A stretch of DNA of 64,000 nucleotides from Aplectana chamaeleonis (Eukaryota; Nematoda; Chromadorea; Rhabditida; Cosmocercidae), in NCBI GenBank assembly GCA_029168955.1, contig JAPDOI010001935.1, positions 56,462 to 120,461 of the forward strand, read 5' to 3'. Position numbers and translations under genes: made by a program. Positions 1-9,180 of the stretch are shown here, in pieces (the stretch's first letter is position 1; every line of letters starts with the position of its first letter). The notes beneath the pieces are model-generated. The model did not search any database. It was given only the letters and a program-made list of their open reading frames with translations, and was not told the DNA's origin.

Positions 1-57
1 AATAGATACGTGATTTAGCAGTCAAAAGCTACATCGGGAAAAATTTCATTCTGTATC

Positions 58-185
58 ATGCCGTATTTCCTGTAACTGAACACCCGCCTCTATTTGAACA
101 CCCCCCCCCCTTTCACCTAAAATTCCGTTTGACGGGGGTTGAAAGATAGTACATCCGGGTGTTCAACTACAGTAAATACAGTACG
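58..185. repeat. Short foldback element
   Basis: Inverted arms surround a poly-C stretch: the left arm reads TGTAACTGAACACCCG and the right arm reads CGGGTGTTCAACTACAG, with further pairing outward around TATTTCCTG and CAGTAAATA. This is a typical small non-autonomous foldback. No coding content is seen, and the exact ends are uncertain. The rest of 1-412 shows no gene. Confidence 0.5.
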
Positions 186-498
186 TAGTGATTAGCGAAT
201 TTCAGCAAGGAAAAATGACCTATGTAAGTAAGAGATTAATAGAGCACATAGATAAGCAAATAAGTGGGTGAATGTGTGTCTTTTCGACTAAAACCAAGAT
301 AGGCTCAGAATAAGCAACAGCTACATTTTCGCATCGCACAAGTTGAGGACCACTATTGAACAAATGAGTACAATCAACAAAATGAGTGCAACGGTAGCAA
401 AGTCGTTATGATCAGGGATGTGCGGAATTTTCGGTTTCTGTTTTCCGGCCGTTTCGGCCTTTCTGTTTTCTGTTCTCTGAAAAATTGGCCAAAACCAA

Positions 499-1839
499 AA
501 AAAAAGAAAAATCGATCATCAATGTTTTCCAATGATGAGTCGCAGTGACTTGCGAGGCTTATCACGTTTGCGACAGAAGACCAATGCGAGATTCCACAGT
601 CTCAAGCCACTGAGGATAAGATGTGCTTTATCACGACGAGCTGTTTGACGGTTATGATGTCGGAACGTTTTTAAAATTCTTCCTACCGATATGTCGGAAC
701 GAACCTGTAGCGGAAGGCACTGTTAGTTTGATGGCGAGTCAACCAATTTCTTTATTGAGCTACATTTTCTTACGTTGCTATGCCCTGGTATATTTGATTC
801 AGTTCATCAAGTTTTTAGTCTAGTACCAGATACTCGTTCCGGAGAAGCACTTTATAGATGCCCGGCATTCGCTATTTTCACTTACAATCTTCCCGTCTTG
901 CGTCCCAGGCAAACACACCGTGGAGTAAAGAGGATGTTCTCATTTGGAATTCAATCTTTAATAACACGAACTTTTTGGCGTATTGAAATTTTTAAAGATG
1001 ACTCAGGTGCCCGTAGCGTTTTGGGAGGAGGCGCTGTTCTTGCCGTAATTGAACGAGATTCGATCCGCGCCAGAACCAACCAGCCCTGCGATCCATGAGG
1101 GATCGACAGCTTGCTCAGACAGTAGCAGGCCCGGAGCGCAACCGATCCCGCCCCTTCTCGCCCACTGCGACCGAAACGCAGAGCAGTTGATATTCGAACT
1201 CGCGGTGCGTTTCGGTTGTGATTGCAACGTGCAGTGCGTTCAGGTTGCTCTCCGGGCCACATGCGTTGACTGACGCGAGCATTTCGAAATCGGAAGAACC
1301 AACTGAAACAAGGAAGAGCATCTGGGCTCCCTGCGATTTTTGAGCGGGATTCCCACTGTTTCTCTTGTAGGGCTTGTAATTGATTCCCTCTGCTCCATTT
1401 GCGCTCAATATTCGACCATCCTATTCACTATATTCTTCATATTTGTGCAATATTTCGACTGTATTCAAAGAATGAAACTTTAACATGACTTTCCGAACCC
1501 ATTATGCAAACATTCATGGAGGGAATGTTTCGTATTTATTTAATCATTTCGACAAAATGAGAAAAACGAATCGCTCGGATATTTAGATTTATTTTAATTT
1601 ATATTTAAACTTTAATGTTTGGAATAAATATGAGCCATGCATACTTTCCACTGTTAGCTTTGAATCGTTCAACGAGATCACTAGAAGGACTCTGAGAAAG
1701 GGCGGTTGTTATGAATACCCAATAATTTCAGGGAAATATACCTAATATTTGGAGAAAATCAGGTGAAATCAGAAGATTAATGGGTGAAGTTGTAGGGGAA
1801 GTTGTGGCGGAATCAAAATTCTAAGCAGGGGAAAGTGTA
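499..1839. other. Unassigned interior, no gene seen
   Basis: No recognisable gene. A GC-richer island at about 1000-1300 gives short overlapping open frames on both strands, as expected from base composition. The rest is AT-rich. No splice-like exon or family motif was recognised. Confidence 0.4.
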
Positions 1840-2334
1840 TTAAAGACAGTTTTCACGATAGAAATCTTTTTTTCTGTTTACCCGCCTATCTTGAAAACGG
1901 CCCCATGCTGATTCCAATGATGTCTCTGAAATCGTACAAGACCTTCCGGGAACAGAGTTATGGTCCCTCAAAGTTTGAGCTAAGGAAACATGGTGGACGA
2001 GTTTTCCGAGGCTTGTAACCTCCGTCTTTTACAGCTGATGTATGCGAGCTAACCTGAGTAAAAAGAGAAGTTGAGAATGAAGGGAAGAACGGGGCTAGTG
2101 ATTAGAAATCATCGCTCATCTCACGATCTCGAGCATTCATTTGTTCACCTCGGTGGGCGTGTGTTGCGCTTTTGGGGTTTGCCTTGAGCTCGAAGTGGCA
2201 ACTTCGGGCTCTTCTGGAGCTTTTCCTGGCTCGTTTTTATGCGTTCTTTCGACGTCAACGTTAGAGTGTGCCCCTCCACTTCCCATTCCTAGTGGAAGCT
2301 GAAACACATTTTTTATCGTGAACACTGCCTTTAA
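1840..2334 (+). mobile_element. TTAA element, family A, copy 1
   Basis: It is bounded by TTAA at 1840-1843 and 2331-2334. The left end reads TTAAAGACAGTTTTCACGAT and the right end is the complement of TTAAAGGCAGTGTTCACGAT. The interior matches the other family A copies (17612, 19285, 27843, 29020, 44533, 51959) over most of its length, including the block around GAATCGTACAAGACC. It has no coding capacity beyond fortuitous frames and is a non-autonomous element. Confidence 0.85.
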
Positions 2335-2620
2335 GCTGAAAGGTATTTTATAATCAGCACTAGCTTAGAAAAGGGACAATTAAGGACCACATAAATCCAA
2401 GGAATTTCAGTAGGGTGGGGGAAATCGGTGAATGTGTGGAAATTACTGGAGTCTTCCTTGAAAAATCGATTGGCTAAATGGGTGCGATAATCGATCAGCG
2501 AAGCGTCTGAACCACGTTGATGTATCGATTTTTGCAACTGTGTTGCTAAAATCGGTTTATAGGAAGCGCCCGGGGCGCAACCATGTACGCTGTATGATGT
2601 ACTGTGACGTCATCAGTCGA

Positions 2621-3540
2621 CAGTTGCGCTCAGGGCGCTGCGTGAATCAATCTCGTCGGTAGCACCCGGAGCGCAACGTATGCGGCCTGGATCGCAACAT
2701 ACAATATCCGCGCTAAGTTTTGTAAAAACGGGGAGCATCTGGAAAAGTTGGCAAAAAAGCGTCCGATGCATGTAACTTTGTTGAATGAAGACTTTTTCGA
2801 ATTCTGAAAACGCTATCATATTCACAGAATGAATTGCTGCCTAATCGTGTCACTTGAGTGCCAAAGTTCCCTAAGAGCACTTCGTTTCTGAAGGAAATAG
2901 TTTTTGCAATCGTTTTCCAAAAAACGTCGCGCGCGGCGAATGCGGCGAAACTCTGAGCAGTATTTGTACAAGTAATGGAAGAGCAATCTGTATGCTTTCG
3001 TCAAAAATTAGGTGCAGGTGGGAGAATCTCAAGGTTTGTTCAGGTTGAATTTTTGAAATCCTTAATTAAACACCCTTGAGAACTACCTGAAAAGTCGGAG
3101 TTTTGTTGCGAAATCCCCGGACTCATAAATGAAGGATTTCAAAAATTCATTCTGAACAAACCTTGAGATTCTCCCACCTGCACCTAATTTATGAAGAAAG
3201 CATATAGATTGCTCTCCCTTTACTTGTACAAATGCTGCTCAAAGTTTTGCCGCATTCGCCGCGCGCGACATTGTTGGAAAACGATTGCAAAAATTATTTC
3301 CCTCAAAACGAAGTGCTCCTAGGGAACTTCGGCACACAAGTGACATTATTACTTAGCAATTTATTCTGTGAATGTGATAGCGTTTATAGAATTCAAAAAA
3401 GTCTTCATTCAAAAAAAACTGCATGCATCGGACGCTTTTTTTGCCAAGTTTGCCAGATGCTCCCCGTTTTTACAAAACTTAGCGCGGGTATTGTATGTGA
3501 CCCGGAAATTGCCAAATTTGTCACCCTGAGCGCAACATGG
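2621..3540. repeat. 0.9-kb foldback (long inverted repeat)
   Basis: Two arms of about 450 bp pair around a short centre near 3097. Clear matched blocks are AGGTGCAGGTGGGAGAATCT at 3010 with its complement near 3165-3185, CAATCGTTTTCCAA with its complement near 3275, and AAACGGGGAGCATCTGG with its complement near 3455-3475. The outer ends contain TTGCGCTCAGGG and CCCTGAGCGCAA. Arms are diverged by substitutions and small indels, so it is not recent. Open frames inside are by-products. Confidence 0.8.
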
Positions 3541-4252
3541 ACGCGGCTCCGAGTGCATTTGTGGTGGGCTCAGGGCCTGCTATCGTCTGAGATGGTAGCA
3601 GGCTTGTAAAAGAAGTTGAGAGCACTGGCATGAACATCGTCTGGTCTTACAAGTTCTTGCATAAGGCCATACATACTATTCTGAATGCTCCGCCAAACGT
3701 CCGCGACTTGGTTCGACCAAAATGACTTTAAATTCATGTACAGGGGAAGTTGAAGTCTGAAATCTTCGCGCTATAATCACCTCAGTGGTGAAAATGTATC
3801 ACGAGATAAGGAGATTGGAGGACGTTTGACGCGTATAAGGCATAATAGCAGGGGGCGTCGGTAAGCGTAGAGGACTTCCATGCCTTCCGAGGAGAATGGA
3901 AGCTTACCATGCCTATCGATGAGCATGAAGTCCTAGGAGCTGCCATCTGTGGCTGCCAGTAGTATGGCGGAGCTCCCAGAGGCTGAGCGGGGTCCTAGCT
4001 TGGGTAATTGAACCGGCGTCGATGTCGATATCTGAATCCTGCCCCAAGGATGCGTCGTACATTTCCCTTGTCCGGTTGGATGAGCGTCCTTGAAAATGTG
4101 AAACTGACGCGACGAGAACTTCGAACCAAACATCGACGTGGATGGCCCTACTAAATGCCAAAGCGTCGTCGACTTCGCAATAATCTAACCAATGTGGCGA
4201 CTACGGCGATAAATTCACCAAAATGAATCACCGATCGCAACCAGTGAAACTA
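3541..4252. other. Unassigned stretch
   Basis: No gene or recognised repeat between the foldback and the mariner. Short frames overlap on the minus strand near 3913-4161 without family motifs. Confidence 0.4.
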
Positions 4253-5493
4253 TTAGGGTGAGTCATAAGTTCTTGGAATTTTCTATTTTTATTTTTTTCT
4301 TAAACACGAGGTAACAAATTTATTCAAAGTAAGAGCCATTACAACGAACAACTTTCTGCCAACGACAAGCGAGACTTCGAATACCGTAGTCGTAGAATGA
4401 GCGCTGCTTCGATGCAAAAAAAAGCGTCCAACTCGGTCCTCGAGTGCTCTTCGGTCTTAAGCTGCTTTCCCCTGAAACAGTGTTCGAGGCTTCTGAATAA
4501 ATGGTAGTCCGATGGAGCAATATCTGGACTGTAGGCTGGGTGAGGGAGAGTTTCCAACTGCAGCTCCTTCAATTTTTCTTGAGTTTTTTTCGCTATGTGT
4601 GGGCGGCAGTTGTCCCAGAGCAGTAGGATCTGGTCACGTTTTCGTCCATTTTTCTCCGCGTTGGTGACCATTTCCTCTAGTTCTTGGCAGACGTAGTCAG
4701 CATCTATAGTCTTTCCTGGCGGAAGTAATTTTCAGAACACAACTCCATCAGTGGACCAAAAAACGGTCAGTAGACTCTTTTTTCCGTGGATATCCCGACG
4801 TTGCACAGGATCTGGCGACTCAAAGGGATTAACCCATCGCACAGACAGGTCAGGATTGTTATGGTAGCACCACTTCTCATCACATGTAATGATGCGACCA
4901 AAAAAAAACTTCCTTTGTGGTGCCGTTTCAGTAGTTCTTGACAAATGGCCATCCTGAGTTTCCTGTCGGTGTCGGATAAAGTGTGAGGAATCACGGACGG
5001 CTTTTTCGGTCTCAGTCCCATAATGTGTAGCTGGCGAACTACGGTCGACTGCGAACTCCCTGTAAGCTGGGCGAGACCTCTGCTGTGAAGGTGCGGATTT
5101 TTCTCCAGCTCATTCGCCGCCAACGTGGGGTCGTGAATTCGTGGCCTTCCACATCTCGGCTTGTCCTTCAGAGAGCAGCTGCCGGAGCGAAACTTTTGAT
5201 ACCAGTTGTACACAGTACTGGCAGCAATTCGATACCTTCCTTCGTTGGCCCTTATTTCCTTAACAGTTTGAGCAGCTGTGAAACCTCTTTCGAAGTAGTA
5301 AGAATCAGTACGCGAGCGTGCTCTTTTTCCGACATTTTACTGAGCCACGAATGGCGCTTCGAGGGCTTGCTGGTATTGATTAACGAGGTTTGATCTACCT
5401 AGCAAACAACCGCGCACGAGTGGCATTTGATCTATTCGCGCGCGAATTAATATGAAATTTTGAAAAATTCCAAGAACTTATGACTCACCCTAA
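4253..5493 (-). mobile_element. Mariner transposon, complete ends, TA duplication
   Basis: A 1241-bp element with 30-bp perfect inverted ends beginning TTAGGGTGAGTCATAAGTTC. It is flanked by TA at 4251-4252 and 5494-5495, the mariner/Tc1 target duplication. It contains one transposase frame on the minus strand, now broken. Length, ends and motif order are those of a full mariner. Perfect ends combined with several coding breaks indicate a dead copy of moderate age, possibly still mobilisable in trans. Confidence 0.95.
4320..5335 (-). pseudogene. Mariner transposase (D,D34D), broken
   Basis: The DDE transposase that would cut and paste the surrounding mariner. It starts at ATG 5333-5335 (MSEKEHARVLIL) and ends at the stop 4320-4322, about 338 codons, the usual mariner length. 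Visible parts are the helix-turn-helix region (TVYNWYQKFRSG; GRPRIHDPTL), the first catalytic Asp in TCDEKWCYHNNP, the second in WDNCRPH and the third in YSPDIAPSDYHLF. The last two are separated by 34 residues. Breaks: a one-base frameshift near 5310; a frameshift in the T9 run at 4900-4908 (minus strand); an in-frame TGA at 4732-4734; and a one-base change in the T run near 4420 before the C-terminal FASKQRSFYDYGI segment. Two breaks lie in homopolymers, so assembly error could add to the count, but the nonsense codon is independent. Confidence 0.93.
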
Positions 5494-5911
5494 TAGAACT
5501 GCGAGAGAGAAGTGGGCGTATCAGGCCACTCCCTGGTAAGCAACACGCGAAAGTTTAGCAGAGGTTGCGGCGCTTCCCCAAGTAATGACAAATGTGTTCA
5601 CAATAATTAAAGATGTGATGAATGTTGAAATATATGCCATTTTAGATTGAAAGGAACATGAAGGACAGTGAATATGTATATATTGCATATGTAAAGTCTG
5701 TCGAAACTGTCCGCACACACGGTCGGCGTGCATGCCGTGCGGCAGCCGCGAGAGCATTTTTTGGGCATTCAATTCGATTAGCAGGAATATGAAACGATGA
5801 ATGAAGAACATCCCAGTCAGCTGTTTAGAGCCGTGAGAAGGCTCGTCAAAAAAAGTTCTTCAGGAGAGCCGCTCGACACGGATGCCGAAAGCACGAGCGG
5901 ACAGTCCTTTC
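5494..5911. other. Unassigned stretch
   Basis: Between the mariner and the TTTCTG-rich end of the outer hAT-like element. No gene or repeat is recognised. A minus-strand frame at 5521-5811 lacks family motifs. Confidence 0.4.
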
Positions 5912-6121
5912 GAACAAACTTTATGTGCGCTTTGGTTTTCCGATAAAATTCTGTTTTCTGCCTTCTGTTTTCTGGCCATTTCGGCCTTTCCGTTTTGTTT
6001 GCTGTTTTCTGACAAACTCGATTTTCTGCATTCTATTTTTTTAATTTTCCGCTTACCCCTGGTTATGAACGAATGAAATAATGTGATCCTACTATATATA
6101 TTTTGGTAAATTTGTGTGTGC

Positions 6122-6124
<3 letters not shown>

Positions 6125-6220
<96 letters not shown>

Positions 6221-6400
6221 TGTATGTATGTATGTATGTATGTATGTATGTATGTATGTATGTATGTATGTATGTATGTATGTATGTATGTATGTATGTA
6301 TGTATGTATGTATGTATGTGTGTATGTATGTATGTATGTATGTATGTATGTATGTATGTATGTATGGATGTATGTATGGATGTATGTATGTATGTATGTG
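6125..6400. repeat. Compound microsatellite (TA)n-(TATG)n
   Basis: (TA)n from about 6125 to 6190 passes directly into about fifty TATG units to about 6400, with a few TGTG and GGATG interruptions near the right side. The frames translating as IYIY, MYVC and HTYI repeats here are artefacts. Confidence 0.97.
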
Positions 6401-6472
6401 TGCGTTTCTCTGTGTGTTTGTTTGACCGCTTATTCGGCTTGACTTTCAAGACGGGCGACTTCACGGGTACGG

Positions 6473-7672
6473 GCTCAAGAGCGCGCAGAACGCCGTAGAA
6501 AGGGTGGGGGACCCAAGTGGGAGTGCGCAAGACGCAGTAGAAAAGTGTGCGGGACCCAAGTGGGAGTGCGCGGGACGCCATAGAAAGTGTGCGGGACTCA
6601 AGTGGGAATGCGCGGGACGCCGTGGGAAGTGTGTGGGACCCAAATGCGAGTGCGCCGGACGTCGTAGGAAGCGTGCGGGATCTAAGTGGAAGTGCGCCAA
6701 ACGCCGAAGAATGTGTGCGGGACCCAATTGGGAGTGCGCAGTACGCCGTAGAAAGTGTGCGGGACTCAAGTGGGAATGCGCAGAACGCCGTAGAAAGTGT
6801 GCGGGACCCAAGTTAGAGGGCGCCGGACGCCGTAGAAAAGTGTGCGGGACCCAAGTGGGAGTGCGCGGCACGTCATAGAAAGTGTGCGGGACTCAAGTGG
6901 GAATGCGCGGGACGCCGTAGGAAGTGTGTGGGACCCAAATGCGAGTGCGCCGGACGTCGTAGGAAGCGTGCGGGATCTAAGTGGAAGTGCGCCAGACGCC
7001 GAAGAAAGTGTGCGGGACTTAAGTGGGAATGCGTAGAACGCCGTAGAAAGTGCGCGGGACCCAAGGTAGAGGGCGCCGGACGCCGTAGAAAGTGTGCGGG
7101 ACTCAAGGGTGAATGCGCGGGACGTCGTAGGAAGCGTACGGGATCTAAGCGGAAGTGCGCCAAACGCCGTAGAAAGTGTGCGGGACCCAAGGTAGAGGGC
7201 GCCGGACGCCGTAGAAAAGTGTGCGGGACCTAAGTGGGAGTGCGCCAGACGCCGAAGAAAGTGTGCGGGACTCAAGTGGGAGTGCGCGGCACGCCATAGA
7301 AAGTGTGCGGGACCCAATTGGGAGTGCGCAGTACACCGTAGAAAGTGTGCGGGACCCAAGTGGAAGTGCGTAGGACGCCGTAGAAAGTGTGCTGAACCCA
7401 CGTGGAAGCGCGTAGGATGCCGTAGAAAGTGTGTGGGACCCAAGGTAGAGTGCGCCGGACGACGTAGAAAGTGTGCGGGACCCAAGGTAGAGTGCGCCGC
7501 ACGCCGTAGAAAGTGTGTGGGACCCAAGGTAGAGTGCGCAGTACACCGTAGAAAGTGTGCTGGACCCAAGTGGAAGCGCGTAGGACGCCGTAGAAAGTGT
7601 GCGGGACCCAAGGTAGAGTGTGCCGCACGCCGTAGAAAGTGTGTGGGACCCAAGGTAGAGTGCGCAGTACAC
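6473..7672 (+). repeat. 42-bp GC-rich minisatellite, block 1
   Basis: About 28 tandem units of 42 bp; a typical unit is GGGACGCCGTAGAAAGTGTG followed by CGGGACCCAAGTGGGAGTGC and GC. The unit is itself a dimer of two 21-bp halves that both start GGGAC and end AGTGYGC. As 42 is a multiple of three and the units rarely contain stops, long frames stay open on both strands (14-residue periods such as ECAGRRRKCAGPKW and HSHLGPAHFLRRPA). With no start context, splice signal or codon preference, I do not call these coding. Confidence 0.95.
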
Positions 7673-7738
7673 TTATGTCGAGTCGAGTCATCGAGTCTTG
7701 GTATCGACTGAAACAGTCGACATCGAGTCATTCGACAA

Positions 7739-7875
7739 CTCGATTATTCGAAAGTTTGAAAAACCGAATTAGTCGAAAACTCGATTATTCGAAATTTCTG
7801 AAAATCGAGTTAGTCGAAAACTCGATTATTCGAAATTTTCTAAAATCGACTTAGTCGCAGACTCGATTATTCGAT
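7739..7875. repeat. 41-bp TCGA-rich tandem repeat, left array
   Basis: Three units of 41 bp plus a partial one, each starting CTCGATTATTCGAAA and containing the near-palindrome TCGACTTAGTCGA or a variant. The same unit recurs at 8939-9160. Confidence 0.9.
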
Positions 7876-8352
7876 AGACCCGAACAGTCGAATAAATTCG
7901 ATAGTCGACTGTTTCGAGTCAAAGAAGTTCTCCTTCAGTTAAACTGTTTCAAAATGCAGTTAAAGACCATGCACCTAATTTGCCGCCAGTTGTTATTTGC
8001 TCATAGTTCTCGAATGTTCTCGTACGGCTCACGACCATCTTTTTCACTCATTGCTGGCATTCATTTACGCCAAAATTCCTCAATCCTCACGTGTGAGCAT
8101 ACCGATAAACTCATCAGAGATAACAAGACGGTCGCGATAGCCTAGAAATTAATACATGACGGTCAATTATTTCACCTTGCTCGAGAAAAAAAGGCATGCA
8201 AGAGGCTTGAATGCATTGGGACCAGCGGAACGTCGCAAAGCAACCGAAACTTTTGGTTTTCAAATTTGTTTTTGAGGCTTGGCTTTATTCTCCTTTCTCT
8301 TAGAAAAAAGGTGGGAGATCCAGAAAACTAACAGCTTCTATTGTGGCCACAG

Positions 8353-8466
8353 AAGCACAGCTTCGCAGATACGGAGAAGAAGCTGCACTCTCCGTCGAAA
8401 AAATCGGGCAAGAAGACGAAAAAGGCCATGAAGGCCAAAAAGACGAGGAAAACGGCTAAAGTCTAG
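8353..8466 (+). CDS. Possible 3' exon, lysine-rich tail, unrecognised
   Basis: An open frame after a possible acceptor (GGCCACAG ending at 8352) runs to a TAG at 8464-8466. It encodes about 37 residues ending in a very basic stretch (KSGKKTKKAMKAKKTRKTAK). The sequence lies in the unique core of the putative insertion at 7673-9180, so it could be a piece of a mobile-element protein, captured host sequence or chance. I do not recognise it. An alternative frame is acidic and equally open. Confidence 0.18.
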   Translation, partial: KHSFADTEKKLHSPSKKSGKKTKKAMKAKKTRKTAKV

Positions 8467-8938
8467 CCGAAGAGGCTGAATATGATGACGGAGAGTCCAC
8501 TATGAGTTTGGATGATCTAGAAGTAGTTTACGATTTGCCCTGGCTAATTATTGTTACACTCAGCTCCGGCTTTTTCCATGATTATCGTCTCCAAAGATGA
8601 ATTCTGATTGTTCATCCATTAAATGATCTCGTTTCGTTGAACCGTATCTCTCCTATAGAGAAATTTGTTTGGTTTTCTGAAGCTTCTGGAATTTGGTCGA
8701 TGGATATTGCTAATCGACATTAATACATGAGTATTGGTTCCGGCCGTCTTACTGTGTGAAGATGGCGTTTTTCATTGCCAGATATAATTCTAATCAATGT
8801 ATTGAAGCAGCAGAATGTGGTATGCTCAAAATAGTCGAGATAAAGTGCTTCAGAAACTCAATTGTTGAAAACTGGAAAAATTGAGTTAGTCAAAAACATG
8901 ACCATTCGATTATTCGAATAATCGAGTCAATTCGACTA

Positions 8939-9160
8939 CTCGATTAATCGAAATTTTGAAAAATCGACTTAGTCGACAACTCGATTATTCGAAATTTTCA
9001 AAAATCGGCTTAGTCAAAAACTCGATTATTCGAAATTTCCAAAAATCGACTTAGTCGAAAACTCGATTATTCGAAATTTTCAAAATCGACTTAGTCGAAA
9101 ACTCGATTATTCGAAATTTCCAGAAATCGACTTAGTCGAAAACTCGATTATTCGAAAAAA
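8939..9160. repeat. 41-bp TCGA-rich tandem repeat, right array
   Basis: Five to six units of 40-41 bp, the same repeat and orientation as 7739-7875, with few differences between units. Each unit contains TCGATTATTCGA and TCGACTTAGTCGA, so single strands could form many small hairpins. Confidence 0.92.
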
Positions 9161-9180
9161 TTCTCGAGTCGCCGAAGTAT

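Larger units (their letters stand above)
413..6061. mobile_element. Probable composite hAT-type element
   Basis: The left end is CAGGGATGTGCGGAA at 413-427. The right end at 6047-6061 is TTCCGCTTACCCCTG, whose complement matches 12 of 15 positions. The flanking octamers are GTTATGAT (405-412) and GTTATGAA (6062-6069), a 7/8 match and the target-duplication length of hAT elements. Inside both ends lie runs of TTTCTGTTTTCTG with GGCC centres (about 430-498 and 5935-6035), as in the cleaner element at 50254-52659. The interior holds a TTAA element, a foldback and a mariner. No hAT transposase was recognised. A chance pairing of two solo ends is possible. Confidence 0.5.
7673..9180. mobile_element. 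Putative insertion splitting the minisatellite
   Basis: A 1508-bp AT-rich segment interrupts the 42-bp array and is flanked by the 14-bp direct repeat AGTGCGCAGTACAC (7659-7672 and 9181-9194). Intact array units contain this same string, so the repeat may be a target duplication or just array homology. Both ends carry arrays of a 41-bp TCGA-rich repeat in the same orientation around a central unique region. Terminal inverted repeats are imperfect at best. It resembles the small hAT-type element at 49013 in having subterminal arrays, but the family is not established. Confidence 0.6.

Noticed and set aside
650..657. A second GTTATGAT at 650 as the partner duplication for the hAT end at 413
   Set aside because: No inverted terminal sequence precedes it. 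The 6062 octamer follows a proper hAT end and fits better.
6063..6581. HTYIHTYI and MYVCMYVC frames
   Set aside because: Translation of (TA)n/(TATG)n repeats.
6766..7731. 321-residue minus-strand open frame and its many partners over the 42-bp arrays
   Set aside because: The 42-bp unit is a multiple of three and nearly stop-free, so several frames stay open on both strands. Start context, splice sites and strand preference are lacking.
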